Shown here piece by piece: positions 17,973 to 26,559 of a stretch of 64,000 nt of DNA. Source of the stretch: Micromonospora cremea (GTDB lineage Bacteria > Actinomycetota > Actinomycetes > Mycobacteriales > Micromonosporaceae). The stretch is taken from the NCBI RefSeq assembly GCF_900143515.1, contig NZ_FSQT01000002.1:4788979-4852978 (forward strand), written 5' to 3'. Each line of letters begins with the position of its first letter. Position 1 is the first letter of the stretch. The notes under the pieces were generated by a model. The model saw nothing but the letters and a program-made list of their open reading frames with translations, was not told the origin of the DNA and did no database searches. The position numbers and the translations under genes are program-made.

Positions 17973-18159
17973 GTGTTGGGGAGGTGGGTAGTGGCCGAGC
18001 CGTCGCCCATCGCAACAGCAGCCAGGCTCGCGGTGTCAAGGTGAGTGTCTATTTGAGTGACTACGGGTGCGTACACGGCCGTACACCTACGGACGACGGC
18101 GGACCGTTCGCGCAGGTTGCAGGCTCAGCAACGCCAGCTCAACGAAGGGGAATCGTTGC

Positions 18160-18201
18160 CTGGGGGTCAAGGGGTCGTCGGTTCGAATCCGGCCGTCCCG
18201 A
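18160..18201 (+). other. tRNA-Pro(GGG) 3' half, integration scar
   Basis: Anticodon loop CTGGGGG, then a five-base variable region GGGTC, T stem GTCGG/CCGGC closing TTCGAAT, acceptor strand CGTCCCG and A73, with no encoded CCA. The 5' half (should begin CGGGACG) is not upstream, so this is the piece an integrating element carries or leaves at a tRNA-Pro attachment site. It lies between the ars operon and a broken crotonase. Confidence 0.6.
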
Positions 18202-18269
18202 CGCAGGCGGGGGCCATCTCGGAAGATCGAGTTGGCCCCTTGGCGTACCTAGGTGACTGACTGAGTGAC

Positions 18270-18700
18270 TACGCCTCAACGTCGAAGATCGTGTCCATGG
18301 CGACTGCGCCGCCCAGGAGCACCGGCCGCAATTGGTGTCGGTCGACGCTCTCGAGTTGACCGCCGCGATCACGCAGGCGTGCATCTCGCGCAGGTGGGAA
18401 CGACCGTGCCGAGCGCCTCGGTCAGGGGGCGGCTGTACGCGGCCGCGTCGCCCGCCCGACCGACGGCGCCGCGCAAAGTCAGCCAGATCACCGCCGAGCG
18501 GAAACGCCTTGCCCGCGCCGATCAGCACGACGGTCCGTGCCGGCCGGGTCGTACGCCAGCGCGGCGGTGTGCCGCAACTGGACGTTGAGCACCTCGCCGT
18601 TGAGCGCGTTGCGGGTGTCCCGCCGGTCCGTCACGAGTACGGCGACCGATCCACGTATCTCGCATGAGACGCAGGGTGCAGTGACGCGGCGGTCACTCAT
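18270..18700 (-). pseudogene. enoyl-CoA hydratase/crotonase, broken
   Basis: Starts at ATG 18700, overlapping the MaoC stop (ATGAGTGA), so the pair was translationally coupled. The first frame gives GSVAVLVTDRRDTRNALNGEV, the crotonase opening; a second frame gives VLIGAGKAFPLGGDLADFA, the oxyanion-hole region (usually GxGxxFSAGGDL). The remainder is out of frame, with HACVIAAVN only partly recognisable. The C-terminal half is missing, replaced by the tRNA-Pro scar region. Confidence 0.55.
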
Positions 18701-19160
18701 GGAACACCAGGACCCAATCGGCGACACAGACCGGTTTGATCTCGCCCTCGACCTCCACTCGCATCTGCACGACTACCCGGCCTCCGGCAGCCATCCGGCG
18801 GGTCTCCAAGAGGGTCGCGACGCCGCGCACCCGTGAGCCGACCGGAACCGGAGCGCGCAGGCGCACCTTGTTCAGCCCGGCATTGATGACCAGGCGGACG
18901 CCGTCGACCTTGACCAGTTCGGACAGAAAGGTGGCGCAGAGGGAAAGCGTGAGCATGCCGTGCGCAATTGTCGTCTGGAACGGGCTCTCCGCCGCCGCCC
19001 GCTTCTCGTCGACGTGTATCCACTGGTGGTCTCCGGTGGTGTCGGCGATCGCGTTGATCCGGGCCTGGTCGACGAGGTGCCATCCGGTTGTGCCGAGCGG
19101 CTGGCCGACGCGCTCGAGCAGGGCGTCGATGTTGTCGTATCGGCTCACTTTGTCCACCAT
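18693..19160 (-). CDS. MaoC-like (R)-specific enoyl-CoA hydratase
   Basis: 155 residues with the hotdog-fold hydratase-2 motif: ARINAIADTTGDHQWIHVDEKRA carries the catalytic Asp and His, followed by TTIAHGMLTLSL, which holds the second conserved region, and INAGLNKVRLRAPVPVGSRVRG. The enzyme would hydrate trans-2-enoyl-CoA to (R)-3-hydroxyacyl-CoA in fatty-acid or polyhydroxyalkanoate metabolism. The downstream crotonase shares the ATGA junction, which supports a lost beta-oxidation-type operon. The gene is complete. Confidence 0.85.
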   Translation of the reverse strand: MVDKVSRYDNIDALLERVGQPLGTTGWHLVDQARINAIADTTGDHQWIHVDEKRAAAESPFQTTIAHGMLTLSLCATFLSELVKVDGVRLVINAGLNKVRLRAPVPVGSRVRGVATLLETRRMAAGGRVVVQMRVEVEGEIKPVCVADWVLVFHE

Positions 19161-19478
19161 CCGTCAATGACGGCCCGACCGCAATCCCACCGGCTTTTAA
19201 CGGCAGCGCATCAGCCGTCAGGCTGAGCGGTCTGTCCGATGATTGTCGCGTGCGTCGAACGAAACATGTGCTAGATGGAAGTCGATGACTCGAACAGTTT
19301 GCCAGGACGCGGTCGTGGTCGTGGTTGGCGGGGCCGAGGCCGTCCTGACCTCGTTCACGGAGGCCATCCTCCTCCCGGCCGGCGCACTTTCGGTCACCCG
19401 CCGCTCCGTGCCGGTCGAGGTGCCGGACGCGGTTCGTCGCAGCGGAGCGTCAACAGGGCGGCCTAGTCTGCATGTACC

Positions 19479-19875
19479 CCGGAGGTGACGGGGCCACCGG
19501 ACAACCTGCTCTGCCGGAGCAAGACCGGGGCGGCCCGGATCGCGCTCACCACCGGCGCACCGGTCATTCCGGTTGCCATGCTGAACACCTACGAGATCCA
19601 GCTTCCGGGCAAGCTGATCCCGAAGGTCATGAAGGCCAGGGTGCCCGCCGGTACGCCGATCGGCCTGGTCCCCGTTCCGGGGCCTCCCGTCCGGCGTCGC
19701 CTCGTGCGCCCTGACCGATGAGATCATGCGACAACTCCAGGCCCTTTCCGACATGTACGCGCAGGCCGCCAAGAAGGAGCTCGAACGCGGGGTGCGACCG
19801 CCGACCTGCCCGGAGAGGCCCCCGGGCCCGGGACTGGGTATCGCGACGCCGGCGGGGGACACCGCGGTCAACTGA
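19479..19875 (+). pseudogene. PlsC-like acylglycerolphosphate acyltransferase, 3' remnant
   Basis: KTGAARIALTTGAPVIPVAML and LPGKLIPKVMKARVPAGTPI are the C-terminal substrate and PVIPVA blocks of 1-acyl-glycerol-3-phosphate acyltransferases. After a frame change come LTDEIMRQLQALSDMYAQAAKKE, the usual last helix. The HX4D catalytic motif and the first half are absent. It converges on a HAD phosphatase gene, a pairing seen in lipid metabolism, but here only a relic. Confidence 0.6.
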
Positions 19876-20566
19876 CCGGTCCCGATGCCTTCTCCTCTCG
19901 GGAGAGGTGGCCACCCGTCCAGGTTACGGTGGTCAGCCGGGCACCGAGTAGCCGCCGCGCCCTGGCGACCTGACGCGCGTTCGCGTTGACCAGCACTGCC
20001 TGCTGCGCAGCGCCAAGGATGGGCAGATCCGACAGCGAGTCGCTGTAGGCCACCCGCCAGGGCGGCGTCACCCCCTGGGCGGCGAGCTGCGCCATCTTGG
20101 TCGCCCCGTAGTTATGCACAATCAGCTTCGGCCCGCGGATGTGCGAGGCCACGAGCTCGACCTCGGCGAGGCCGATCGCGTCGAGCACCGCGCGCGCTAG
20201 GGTGTGCTCGCACGCGGTGACCACGACGACCCGGTCGCCTGCGGCGAGGTGGGCACGGATCACCCGCAGACCGGGCGCGATGATCCGCTCTGGCTCTTCA
20301 CCGAGGTCCGCGCCGAAACGCCCGAGTTCCGCCCGCAACTGTTCCGCGCTTCGGCCCAACAAGCCGATCCGGCTCATCCACCGCGCCGCCTGCGGACGAT
20401 AGGCGGGAATGGCGACGACGGGTGCGAGGAGAATGAGCAGGACGACGGCGAGCGGCAGTCGAGCACCCGCGAAGGCAATGCGTCGCATGAAAAGCCCGAA
20501 TGCGTCCCCGCGCAGCAGTACGCCGTCGAGATCGAAGATGACGGTGTCGGCGGAAGGCGCTCTCAT
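19868..20566 (-). CDS. HAD-superfamily phosphatase (HAD-IB like)
   Basis: 232 residues from ATG 20566. Motif I is VIFDLDGVLLRGD (nucleophile and acid Asp). A cap with a hydrophobic stretch LPLAVVLLILLAPVVAIPA may touch the membrane. Motif II is DRVVVVTACE, motif III lies around GPKLIVHNYGATKM, and motif IV is AYSDSLSDLPIL with paired acidic residues. This pattern is that of the HAD-IB group (phosphoserine-phosphatase-like), which includes enzymes acting on phospholipid intermediates. It converges with the PlsC remnant, with an eight-base overlap of their ends. Confidence 0.8.
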   Translation of the reverse strand: MRAPSADTVIFDLDGVLLRGDAFGLFMRRIAFAGARLPLAVVLLILLAPVVAIPAYRPQAARWMSRIGLLGRSAEQLRAELGRFGADLGEEPERIIAPGLRVIRAHLAAGDRVVVVTACEHTLARAVLDAIGLAEVELVASHIRGPKLIVHNYGATKMAQLAAQGVTPPWRVAYSDSLSDLPILGAAQQAVLVNANARQVARARRLLGARLTTVTWTGGHLSREEKASGPVS

Positions 20567-20739
20567 TGGCCTACCCGCTCCGGTGCCACAGGCGGTTGGG
20601 CATGAGCCGAGTGTATGGGGAGCGGGGCCCGTCTGAGGTCCTCGCCCTACAGTCATCGGGGGAGCGACGTGTTGTGCTTTGCGACGACGAACCAGTCGGA
20701 TCCAGCGGCAGGGTGGACTCTTGACAGTCCGCCGTAACG

Positions 20740-21312
20740 AGCCCGGTAACGACGAGGGGTTGCGGGCGGCGGAGTGCCCGACATGGGCTGGCGGCGTCGT
20801 CATCAGCGATGCCGATCTGTCCGCATTGGAGGTCGTCGGAACCAGCGCCAGCACCACCAGGCGCAGCCCGACCGGGTGATCGCTCAGCCGGGACAGCCAG
20901 CCGCGGTCCGCGAGACAGCGGGATGAGCCCATGCACCTGCAGGCGACCAGGTCGAGGGCGACGCCGGCGGCCGACAGGATGTACACCAGGATCAGGTTGA
21001 GGGTGAGGTGCCGGCACAGCACCTCGACCCCGAGCCGGATGCGTCTCGCGGTGAGCGCATCCAGATCGCCATGGTGCTCAGCATGAACGGCAGCAGGAAC
21101 ACGAGGGACAGGGTCCGGCCAGCGGTGCCCGAGGGCAGGTCGCCCCACCGGTACGCCTCGGGCACGACCCCGCCTGGCCCAACGGGCGTCGGGGTAGCCG
21201 GCCGCGGGCGGTAGAAACCGGCGTTGCGGTCGCCGGCGACTTGGTGGACCAGCGGACGGTCCAGCACCGGCAGGGGACTCGCGCCGGCGACCCCGTGAAC
21301 CCTCAACTCCAC
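20740..21312 (-). pseudogene. large membrane protein, N-terminal remnant
   Basis: From ATG 21312 the frame reads MELRVHGVAGASPLPVLDRP, VAGDRNAGFYRPRP, PEAYRWGDLPSGTAGRTLSL and a membrane span FLLPFMLSTMAIWM. This is the opening of a large actinobacterial membrane protein family that begins xELRVHGVxGTxPE. After a frameshift near 21060 a second frame continues LTLNLILVYILSAAGVALDLVAC and then decays. Most of the protein (normally several hundred residues) is gone. Confidence 0.5.
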
Positions 21313-21503
21313 GACGTCGCCGGCCCCGCCCCCGTCCGGGTCTGGTCCCGCCCGCGGGTCGCCCTGAGCTGATCCGCAAGCTCCGTCCTTCCGTGACAGA
21401 CGTCGACAAACATTGACACCCGAGAGTTTAGTGGGCCCACGGCATCGAAATACGTCGCTACGCTCCGGTCGTCATGTCCACACCTGACGGACGGGGAGAG
21501 TCT

Positions 21504-23789
21504 GTGCGCGGACGGTTACGAAGAAGGACCCTGGCTGCGGCGGTGGCGACCGCTGTCGTGGCGCAGGTGGCGCTGTTCGGTGCGGAGGCGACGGCAGGCG
21601 AGACGCCGCTTTGGCAGGTGGAGGTCGCAAAGATCCCCACCACCGAGTACACCCGGGACGCGAAGATCTACGTCACCGAGTCCTGCCAGGCGCTTAGCCC
21701 GTACGTGGAGGGCGGGCTCGGCGACAGCCGGCTCGCCCCTGTGCTGGCCGACGTCGAGAGCCGGTACTTCGACGGCGCGCGGCTGAAGAGCGCCGCTGAC
21801 GGCGAGGTCGCGTTCGACAACCTGAAGCACTTGGAGTCGTTCCTCAAGAGCCGGCTGACCGGCGCGAGCCCGCCGAACGGTGAGGCCGAGCAGGCGCACG
21901 TCCGCGCTCTGGTGAAGACCCTCACCGGTGCCCGGCTGTTGGCCGACGCGGCGATCCAGGACGCCGAGGTGACCATCGGCCCGTTCCGGGCTAGCCCGCC
22001 CCCTGCTCCCGCCCCGGTGGGACTGACCGAGGCGTTCGCAGATCTCGAGGCGGCGAAGGTCGATCTCGCCAAGGCCGACGAGATGCTGGTCAAGGCCAAC
22101 CCGGTGCCGGCGACGATCCAGGCCGGCCGGGCCTGGGCGAGCGGCTTCAACGTGCTGGCCCGGCTGGGCATCACCTACGCCGGCGACCACGACAACGACG
22201 GCGTGGTCGACGTGGTGGAGCTGCGCCTCGGCGCCAGCCCGCTGCTGGTCGACACCGACGGCGACGGTCTGACCGACAAGTTTGAGATCACCGAGCTGGC
22301 CGGCTGGACCGCGCCGAACAAGGCCGACACCGACGGGGACTCGGTCGCCGACGGCGCCGAGGACGTCGACAACGACGGCCTGACCAACCTCCAGGAACAG
22401 GACCTCGGCACCTCGCCCACCAACCCGGACACCGACGGTGACGGCGCCAAGGACGGCACCGAGGTCGCCCAGGGCAGCAACCCGCTGGTCGCCGACCAGC
22501 CCCGCGCCCCGCCCACGCCCGGCGACGTGCCGCCGATCGTCCCCGTGCCCACCGACCTCGACACCGACGGCGACGGCGCACCGGACATCGTCGAGGAGGA
22601 CGACGGCACCAACGCCAACAACCCGGACACCGAAGGTGACGGCCTGTCCGACGGCACCGAACTCGAGTGGGGCAGCAGTTCACTCGCCCAGGACACCGAC
22701 GGCGACGGTCTGCGCGACGACTATGAGGTCGCCAACGCCGAGTCCCAGGACCTGGACCCGGCCCGACCGGACGAGCAGATCAGCAAGTGGACGTACGTCG
22801 CCGACTTCGCGCTCGGCCTGGTCGCCGGCGAGTTCGCGATGCGGGACTCGATGGCCTGGCTCGCGGGCAACATCTGCTCCACCGCCCTGAGCTTCATCCC
22901 GGTGTACGGCTGGATCGTCGGGGCGATCACCGACATCCGGGACGCGGTCGCCGCCGCGATCCGCGGCGACTGGGTCAGCGCCGGCTTCAGCGTCCTCAGC
23001 CTGATCCCCTACGCGGGTGACGCGGTCGCCATTCCCGCCAAGATCGCGAAGTTCGTCCAGCGGTACGTGCACCGCCTCGCCGAGGTGGCCCGGTTCGTCG
23101 CCAGGTACGACAAGATCCCGGCCTCGGTCAAGGAGGTCACCTACGAGCTGATCATGCCGGAGGTCTGGGCGGCTCTCGTCGAGCCCGAGGGACTGACGGC
23201 GGCGGTGGCGTCGGGGCGGGTGAGCAAGTCGAACTTCGACCGGCTGCTGCGCGGCGCGCGCACTGATCTGAAGAAGCTGCACGAGGTGGTGTTCCAGAAG
23301 CCAAACCACGTCCACGGGCCCAACGTCGACTGGGTGTACCGGTGGACCCAGGCCGAGGAGCGGCTCGTCGAGCTGATGACGTCGCTGGGAAAAACCGGCA
23401 GGCACGGCTCCAACAAGCTGTACCTCAAGAGGCCGGACCTGCCTGACCTCCCGGCGAACTCCCGCGGCCGTTACCCGGACTTCGCGGAGGAGGACGCCAA
23501 CGGCAACTTCACCCTGCACGAGGTGAAGGCCGGCATCCCGATGCGCGACGAAGACATCGAGCAATGTAAGAAGGACGGGTGGTACAAGGACCCGGCCAAC
23601 CAGGCGAAGATCCAGGCGGACAACCCGGGGATGGGGAGCAAGAAGGTCGTGGGCGTCCACTGGCACTTCATGCCGCACGGCGGTGGCTCGCCGAACAACC
23701 CCTACAACAGCCTCGGGGTGTGGGATGACCTCCTGGACTGTCTCGTGCAACAGAACATCACCTTCACCATCCACTTCCCGGCCAACTGA
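21504..23789 (+). CDS. secreted polymorphic-toxin-like protein: TSP3 repeats, pretoxin segment, PD-(D/E)XK-like tip
   Basis: About 761 residues from GTG 21504, chosen for the GGGGAGAG site just before it; ATG 21474 has none. A signal peptide (RGRLRRRTLAAAVATAVVAQ, cleavage near AEA-TAG) precedes a helical N-domain. Residues about 225-405 hold roughly seven calcium-binding TSP3-type repeats (DTDGDGLTDKFE, DNDGLTNLQE, DTDGDGAKDGTE and others). Residues about 430-530 are a hydrophobic pretoxin segment (STALSFIPVYGWIVGAITDI, SVLSLIPYAGDAVAIPAKIA). The C-terminal 140 residues contain RYPDFAEEDANGNFTLHEVKAG, a PD...(D/E)XK nuclease-like core with Asp about 658, Glu 673 and Lys 675, and end HFPAN. 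This is the layout of contact-dependent or secreted toxins. Nuclease activity is inferred, not shown. Confidence 0.75.
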   Translation: MRGRLRRRTLAAAVATAVVAQVALFGAEATAGETPLWQVEVAKIPTTEYTRDAKIYVTESCQALSPYVEGGLGDSRLAPVLADVESRYFDGARLKSAADGEVAFDNLKHLESFLKSRLTGASPPNGEAEQAHVRALVKTLTGARLLADAAIQDAEVTIGPFRASPPPAPAPVGLTEAFADLEAAKVDLAKADEMLVKANPVPATIQAGRAWASGFNVLARLGITYAGDHDNDGVVDVVELRLGASPLLVDTDGDGLTDKFEITELAGWTAPNKADTDGDSVADGAEDVDNDGLTNLQEQDLGTSPTNPDTDGDGAKDGTEVAQGSNPLVADQPRAPPTPGDVPPIVPVPTDLDTDGDGAPDIVEEDDGTNANNPDTEGDGLSDGTELEWGSSSLAQDTDGDGLRDDYEVANAESQDLDPARPDEQISKWTYVADFALGLVAGEFAMRDSMAWLAGNICSTALSFIPVYGWIVGAITDIRDAVAAAIRGDWVSAGFSVLSLIPYAGDAVAIPAKIAKFVQRYVHRLAEVARFVARYDKIPASVKEVTYELIMPEVWAALVEPEGLTAAVASGRVSKSNFDRLLRGARTDLKKLHEVVFQKPNHVHGPNVDWVYRWTQAEERLVELMTSLGKTGRHGSNKLYLKRPDLPDLPANSRGRYPDFAEEDANGNFTLHEVKAGIPMRDEDIEQCKKDGWYKDPANQAKIQADNPGMGSKKVVGVHWHFMPHGGGSPNNPYNSLGVWDDLLDCLVQQNITFTIHFPAN

Positions 23790-23821
23790 CAGGTCGTCAG
23801 CGCGTCGTTGACCGCGCATAG

Positions 23822-23861
23822 GGTGAATCCGGGGCATCCTCGCCGATGCCCCGGATTCACC
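23822..23861 (+). terminator. 16-bp perfect hairpin between toxin and following gene
   Basis: GGTGAATCCGGGGCAT (23822-23837) pairs perfectly with 23846-23861 around an eight-base loop. No U tract. It may lower readthrough from the toxin gene or protect the toxin mRNA 3' end, leaving the immunity gene partly independent. Confidence 0.7.
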
Positions 23862-23892
23862 GGTAGTACCCACCGACGGAGGACACCTGGCC

Positions 23893-24387
23893 ATGAACTC
23901 GCCGACAAGCTCCGCGCTTCCCCCGTACGCCGTGCCCGGCATCCAGCCGCTCCGGGTCAACGAGGAGGGCCGGCATGTCGAATACCGTGGTCACCAGCTC
24001 ATCCGGACACCGCTGGTGGCCGCGGTGTTCGCTCGCGTACCCGAGACCTTCCTTCCCCTCACCGAGGGGGAGCCGCTAAGTCGCGAGGAGCTCTGCGCGG
24101 CGCTCGACGTCAGTTCCCGCGACGGCCTGGCCTGGATCGTTGGCCTCGGCGACGCGGTGAAGTCCATGGTGGACAGCGGCGGTGACTTCGTCGACGACGA
24201 CCTGATCGAGGAGGCGCTCGCCGCCCAGCCGGACGTGGTCGAGGTCTACCACGTGGACCGAGAGGTGTTCGACGTCGTGCTGGCGCGCTTCCTGCGGGCT
24301 GACGAGATGTTCGCCCGCTGGCTCGACGCCATCACCGCCGCCCACCGGGAGTTCGCCCGGCGGCTCGGCGTGGAGCTGCCCTACTGA
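23893..24387 (+). CDS. candidate immunity protein to the upstream toxin
   Basis: 164 residues from ATG 23893, preceded by GGAGG. It is acidic and without signal peptide or membrane span: YRGHQLIRTPLVAAVFARVP, then EPLSREELCAALDVS, then a helical half with DFVDDDLIEEALAAQPDVVEV and AHREFARRLGVELPY. I do not recognise a named family. Position (103 bases after a toxin with a nuclease-like tip, same strand), size, acidity and cytoplasmic nature all fit an immunity protein. It could instead be an unrelated hypothetical gene. Confidence 0.6.
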   Translation: MNSPTSSALPPYAVPGIQPLRVNEEGRHVEYRGHQLIRTPLVAAVFARVPETFLPLTEGEPLSREELCAALDVSSRDGLAWIVGLGDAVKSMVDSGGDFVDDDLIEEALAAQPDVVEVYHVDREVFDVVLARFLRADEMFARWLDAITAAHREFARRLGVELPY

Positions 24388-24474
24388 GCTGACCCTGCCC
24401 CGCCACCGAACTGCCGAAGACGTTCGAATGGTAGGCCCCCCGGCCGAACGACTGTCCCGATCCCAGGAGCGCGT

Positions 24475-24512
24475 ATGGCGGGCAGGAGTTCGAATCCCTG
24501 GCCGCGCACGCC
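24475..24512 (+). other. possible decayed tRNA 3' end
   Basis: GGGCAGGAGTTCGAATCCCTGG has the GGTTCGAATCC look of a T arm, and a GCGCA strand follows, but only three of five stem pairs form. It is at best a degraded scar like those at 18160 and 36650. Confidence 0.2.
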
Positions 24513-24625
24513 AGCCAGGCGAGAACCTTTTCCTGCAACTCGGCCACGATCGGATCACCGACCTCATGGCAGTGGAGACCTTCGTCCGGGCCGCGCTGAC
24601 CGGCACTGCTCCGGCGGTGCGATGC

Positions 24626-24678
24626 CCCGGCGCACGCAGGCTCCGACCACGAAACGGTCGGAGCCTGCGTGCGCCGGG
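24626..24678 (+). terminator. 23-bp perfect hairpin downstream of the toxin/immunity pair
   Basis: Bases 24626-24648 pair perfectly with 24656-24678 around a seven-base loop (ACGAAAC). It is the longest perfect stem in the non-palindromic part of the window and sits where a terminator for the toxin/immunity unit would be expected. It could also shield it from the IS debris that follows. Confidence 0.75.
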
Positions 24679-24696
24679 CAAATCAGCGGGACGGTC

Positions 24697-24867
24697 TCAC
24701 TGGGCCAGGAGCCATTGCAGGATGGCCTTGTCCTCGTAGTGTTCGTAGCGGCGGATCGGCTGGCTGGTGCCCCCGTCGAGGTCGGCGAGGGGGGCCACCC
24801 GGGCCCGGGCCAGGATCGTGTGGCATGTGGAGGTGGGCAGGCCGAGGCGACCGGCGATGCGGGCGCG
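24697..24867 (-). pseudogene. IS481-type transposase, N-terminal scrap
   Basis: The minus strand reads QRARIAGRLGLPTSTCHTIL and later SQPIRRYE before a TGA at 24697. This is the second helix-turn-helix and linker of IS481 transposases (IAxRLGxPTSTVHxIL ... PIRRYE). The DDE core is absent. Confidence 0.5.
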
Positions 24868-24873
24868 TTGGAG

Positions 24874-26104
24874 TCAAGCAGCGGTCTTGTGGTCGTGCTG
24901 TTCGCGGTGTTGCCAGGCGGTGGTCTCGTCGTAGAGGGGTGCCGGTTTTGAGGCAGCCGTGGAGGATGCCGACGAGGCGGTTGCCGAGTTGGCGCAGGGC
25001 GGCGTGGTGGCCGACGCCGCGGTGGCGTTGCTGGTCGTAGTAGGCGCGGGCGCCAGCCGAGGCGATGAGGGCGGCGAAGGCTTGCCGGCCGAGGGCGTCG
25101 ATGAGCCGGTCGTTGTGCACAAAGCGGGCTAGGACGATCTTCTTCTTCCCCGATTGGCGGGTGATGGGGCTGGTGCCGGCGTAGTTGCGGGGGGCTTTGG
25201 CATCGGCGTAGCGGGTGGGGTCGTCGCCGAATTCGGCTAGCACCCGGGCGCCGAGGATTCGGCCCAGGCCGGGCTGGCTGAGGTAGACCTCAGCGTCCGG
25301 GTGCTGCCCAAAATGCGCCTCGACCTGCTCCTCCATCGCCTTGATCTGCGTCTGCAGGGTGGTCAGGATCGCTACCTGGGCGCGGACCGTGGCGACGCAA
25401 GCCGCAGCGACCACGGGCGGCTGGCTCAGCTGCTGGCTGCGCAGCGCTGTGCGTAGCCTCCCTGCATTGGCAGGCACGTCGTGGCGGCGGGCGCGTTTGA
25501 GCGTGGCAGTGATCTGCGCGGTCGTCAGCCGAGCCGCCGTGGCGGGGTCCGGGGCCTTGCCCAGCAGGTCCTAGGTGTCTGCGGCGGCCAGGTCGTCGAA
25601 GGCGGCCAGCGCGGCGGGGAAGAGCTCCCGCAGCGTCTGCCGCAGCCGCAACGTGTGGCGGGTGCGTTCCCAGATCAGCGTCTGATGCGCCCGGGTCACC
25701 ACCTTGACCGCGTCGGCCTGGGCGCTGTCGCCGGCGACCGGGCGCAGTTGATGCCGGTCGGTGCGCACCGTGTCGGCCAAGGCGTGTGCGTCACCGGCGT
25801 CGCTCTTGGCCCCCGACACTCCGTGTCGTTCCCGATAGCGGGCCGCCTGCAGCGGGTTGATCGCATAGATCTGGTAGCCGGCGGCAATCAGCGCCTGCAC
25901 CCATGGGCCCCGGTCTGTTTCTATGCCGATCACCATTTGGGCCGGCTCATCGTCCTCGACCAGCTGCTCTCCGATCAGCCCGTGCAGTCGGGCGATCCCG
26001 GCGATCCCCTCCTCGAGCCTGGCTCTGCTTAACCTCCGGCCCGCCTCGTCCTGTACCTCCACGTCATGGTGGTCCTCGGCCCAGTCGTCCGATACGAACA
26101 GCAC
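24874..26104 (-). pseudogene. IS110-family transposase with an amber codon and a frameshift
   Basis: Start GTG 26104 follows GGAGGGTTGGC. The RuvC-like half shows VSDDWAEDHHDVEV, MVIGIETDRGPWVQALIAAG, AINPLQAARYRERHG and GAKSDAGDAHALADTVR. A TAG at 25571-25573 interrupts the frame (DT-stop-DLLGKAP), and the same frame continues with the coiled region and LSQPGLGRILGARVLAEFGD then YAGTSPITRQSGKKK, the Transposase_20 domain. Near 24945 a frameshift moves the true C-terminus to YDETTAWQHREQHDHKTAA. Otherwise all domains are present, so the decay is recent or partly sequencing error. Confidence 0.75.
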
Positions 26105-26559
26105 GCCAACCCTCCCGCGAGTTCCACAGTCGAGCGAACCGCCTGGCAGCGTCCGGGAGAGCTTCCGCGAGCTAATGACCAAGTGCTCACACCGGCGGGG
26201 CGGGCACGACATCCCATCAGCGGTTTCGTCTCCCGACCACCGGCAGGGGCATAATCTGTCACTAGGACTGCCAAGGCGTCCTGCAACCGCGAGTGCTCAC
26301 CCGCCAGCGGTTACCGGATCCGAGTCTGCCGCAACCGACCCGGCAACTCTCATTGGCAACCGAGGCAGCCGACCTCACGCCTGACCCCGCTGTGGCGCTA
26401 GGCGGACTGAGGCGGCGGGCCAAGGAGCATAGGGCCAGCTGTGCCTCTTAATCCGGTGGTCCGGCGCTGTCCGACCGGGCGTGTAGCCAGCGAATGTTGA
26501 GTCGACGGGACGGCGGCGGACGGTGACGGCGTTCCTGACCAGGCTAACCGTGCGACGCG
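26105..26559. other. intergenic, no gene seen
   Basis: About 450 bases between the IS110 and the lipoprotein stop. Probably includes the IS110 left end with its RNA-like non-coding segment, but I could not define the edge. No coding frame with a motif. Confidence 0.35.

Noticed and set aside
22184..22720. tandem DNA repeats that could be a CRISPR or VNTR
   Set aside because: The similarity is from repeated DTDGDG codons of TSP3 units; spacing and sequence vary and the frame is coding. No CRISPR array was seen anywhere in the window.
22680..23960. 426-codon open frame antisense to the toxin gene
   Set aside because: Shadow of the toxin: high GC keeps the opposite strand open. Its translation is Arg/Val/Glu-rich without motif, while the plus strand has clear domains.
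24475..24512. tRNA gene downstream of the immunity gene
   Set aside because: A TTCGAATCC loop is present, but two of five T-stem pairs fail and no acceptor or anticodon arms can be built, so it is listed only as a possible decayed scar.
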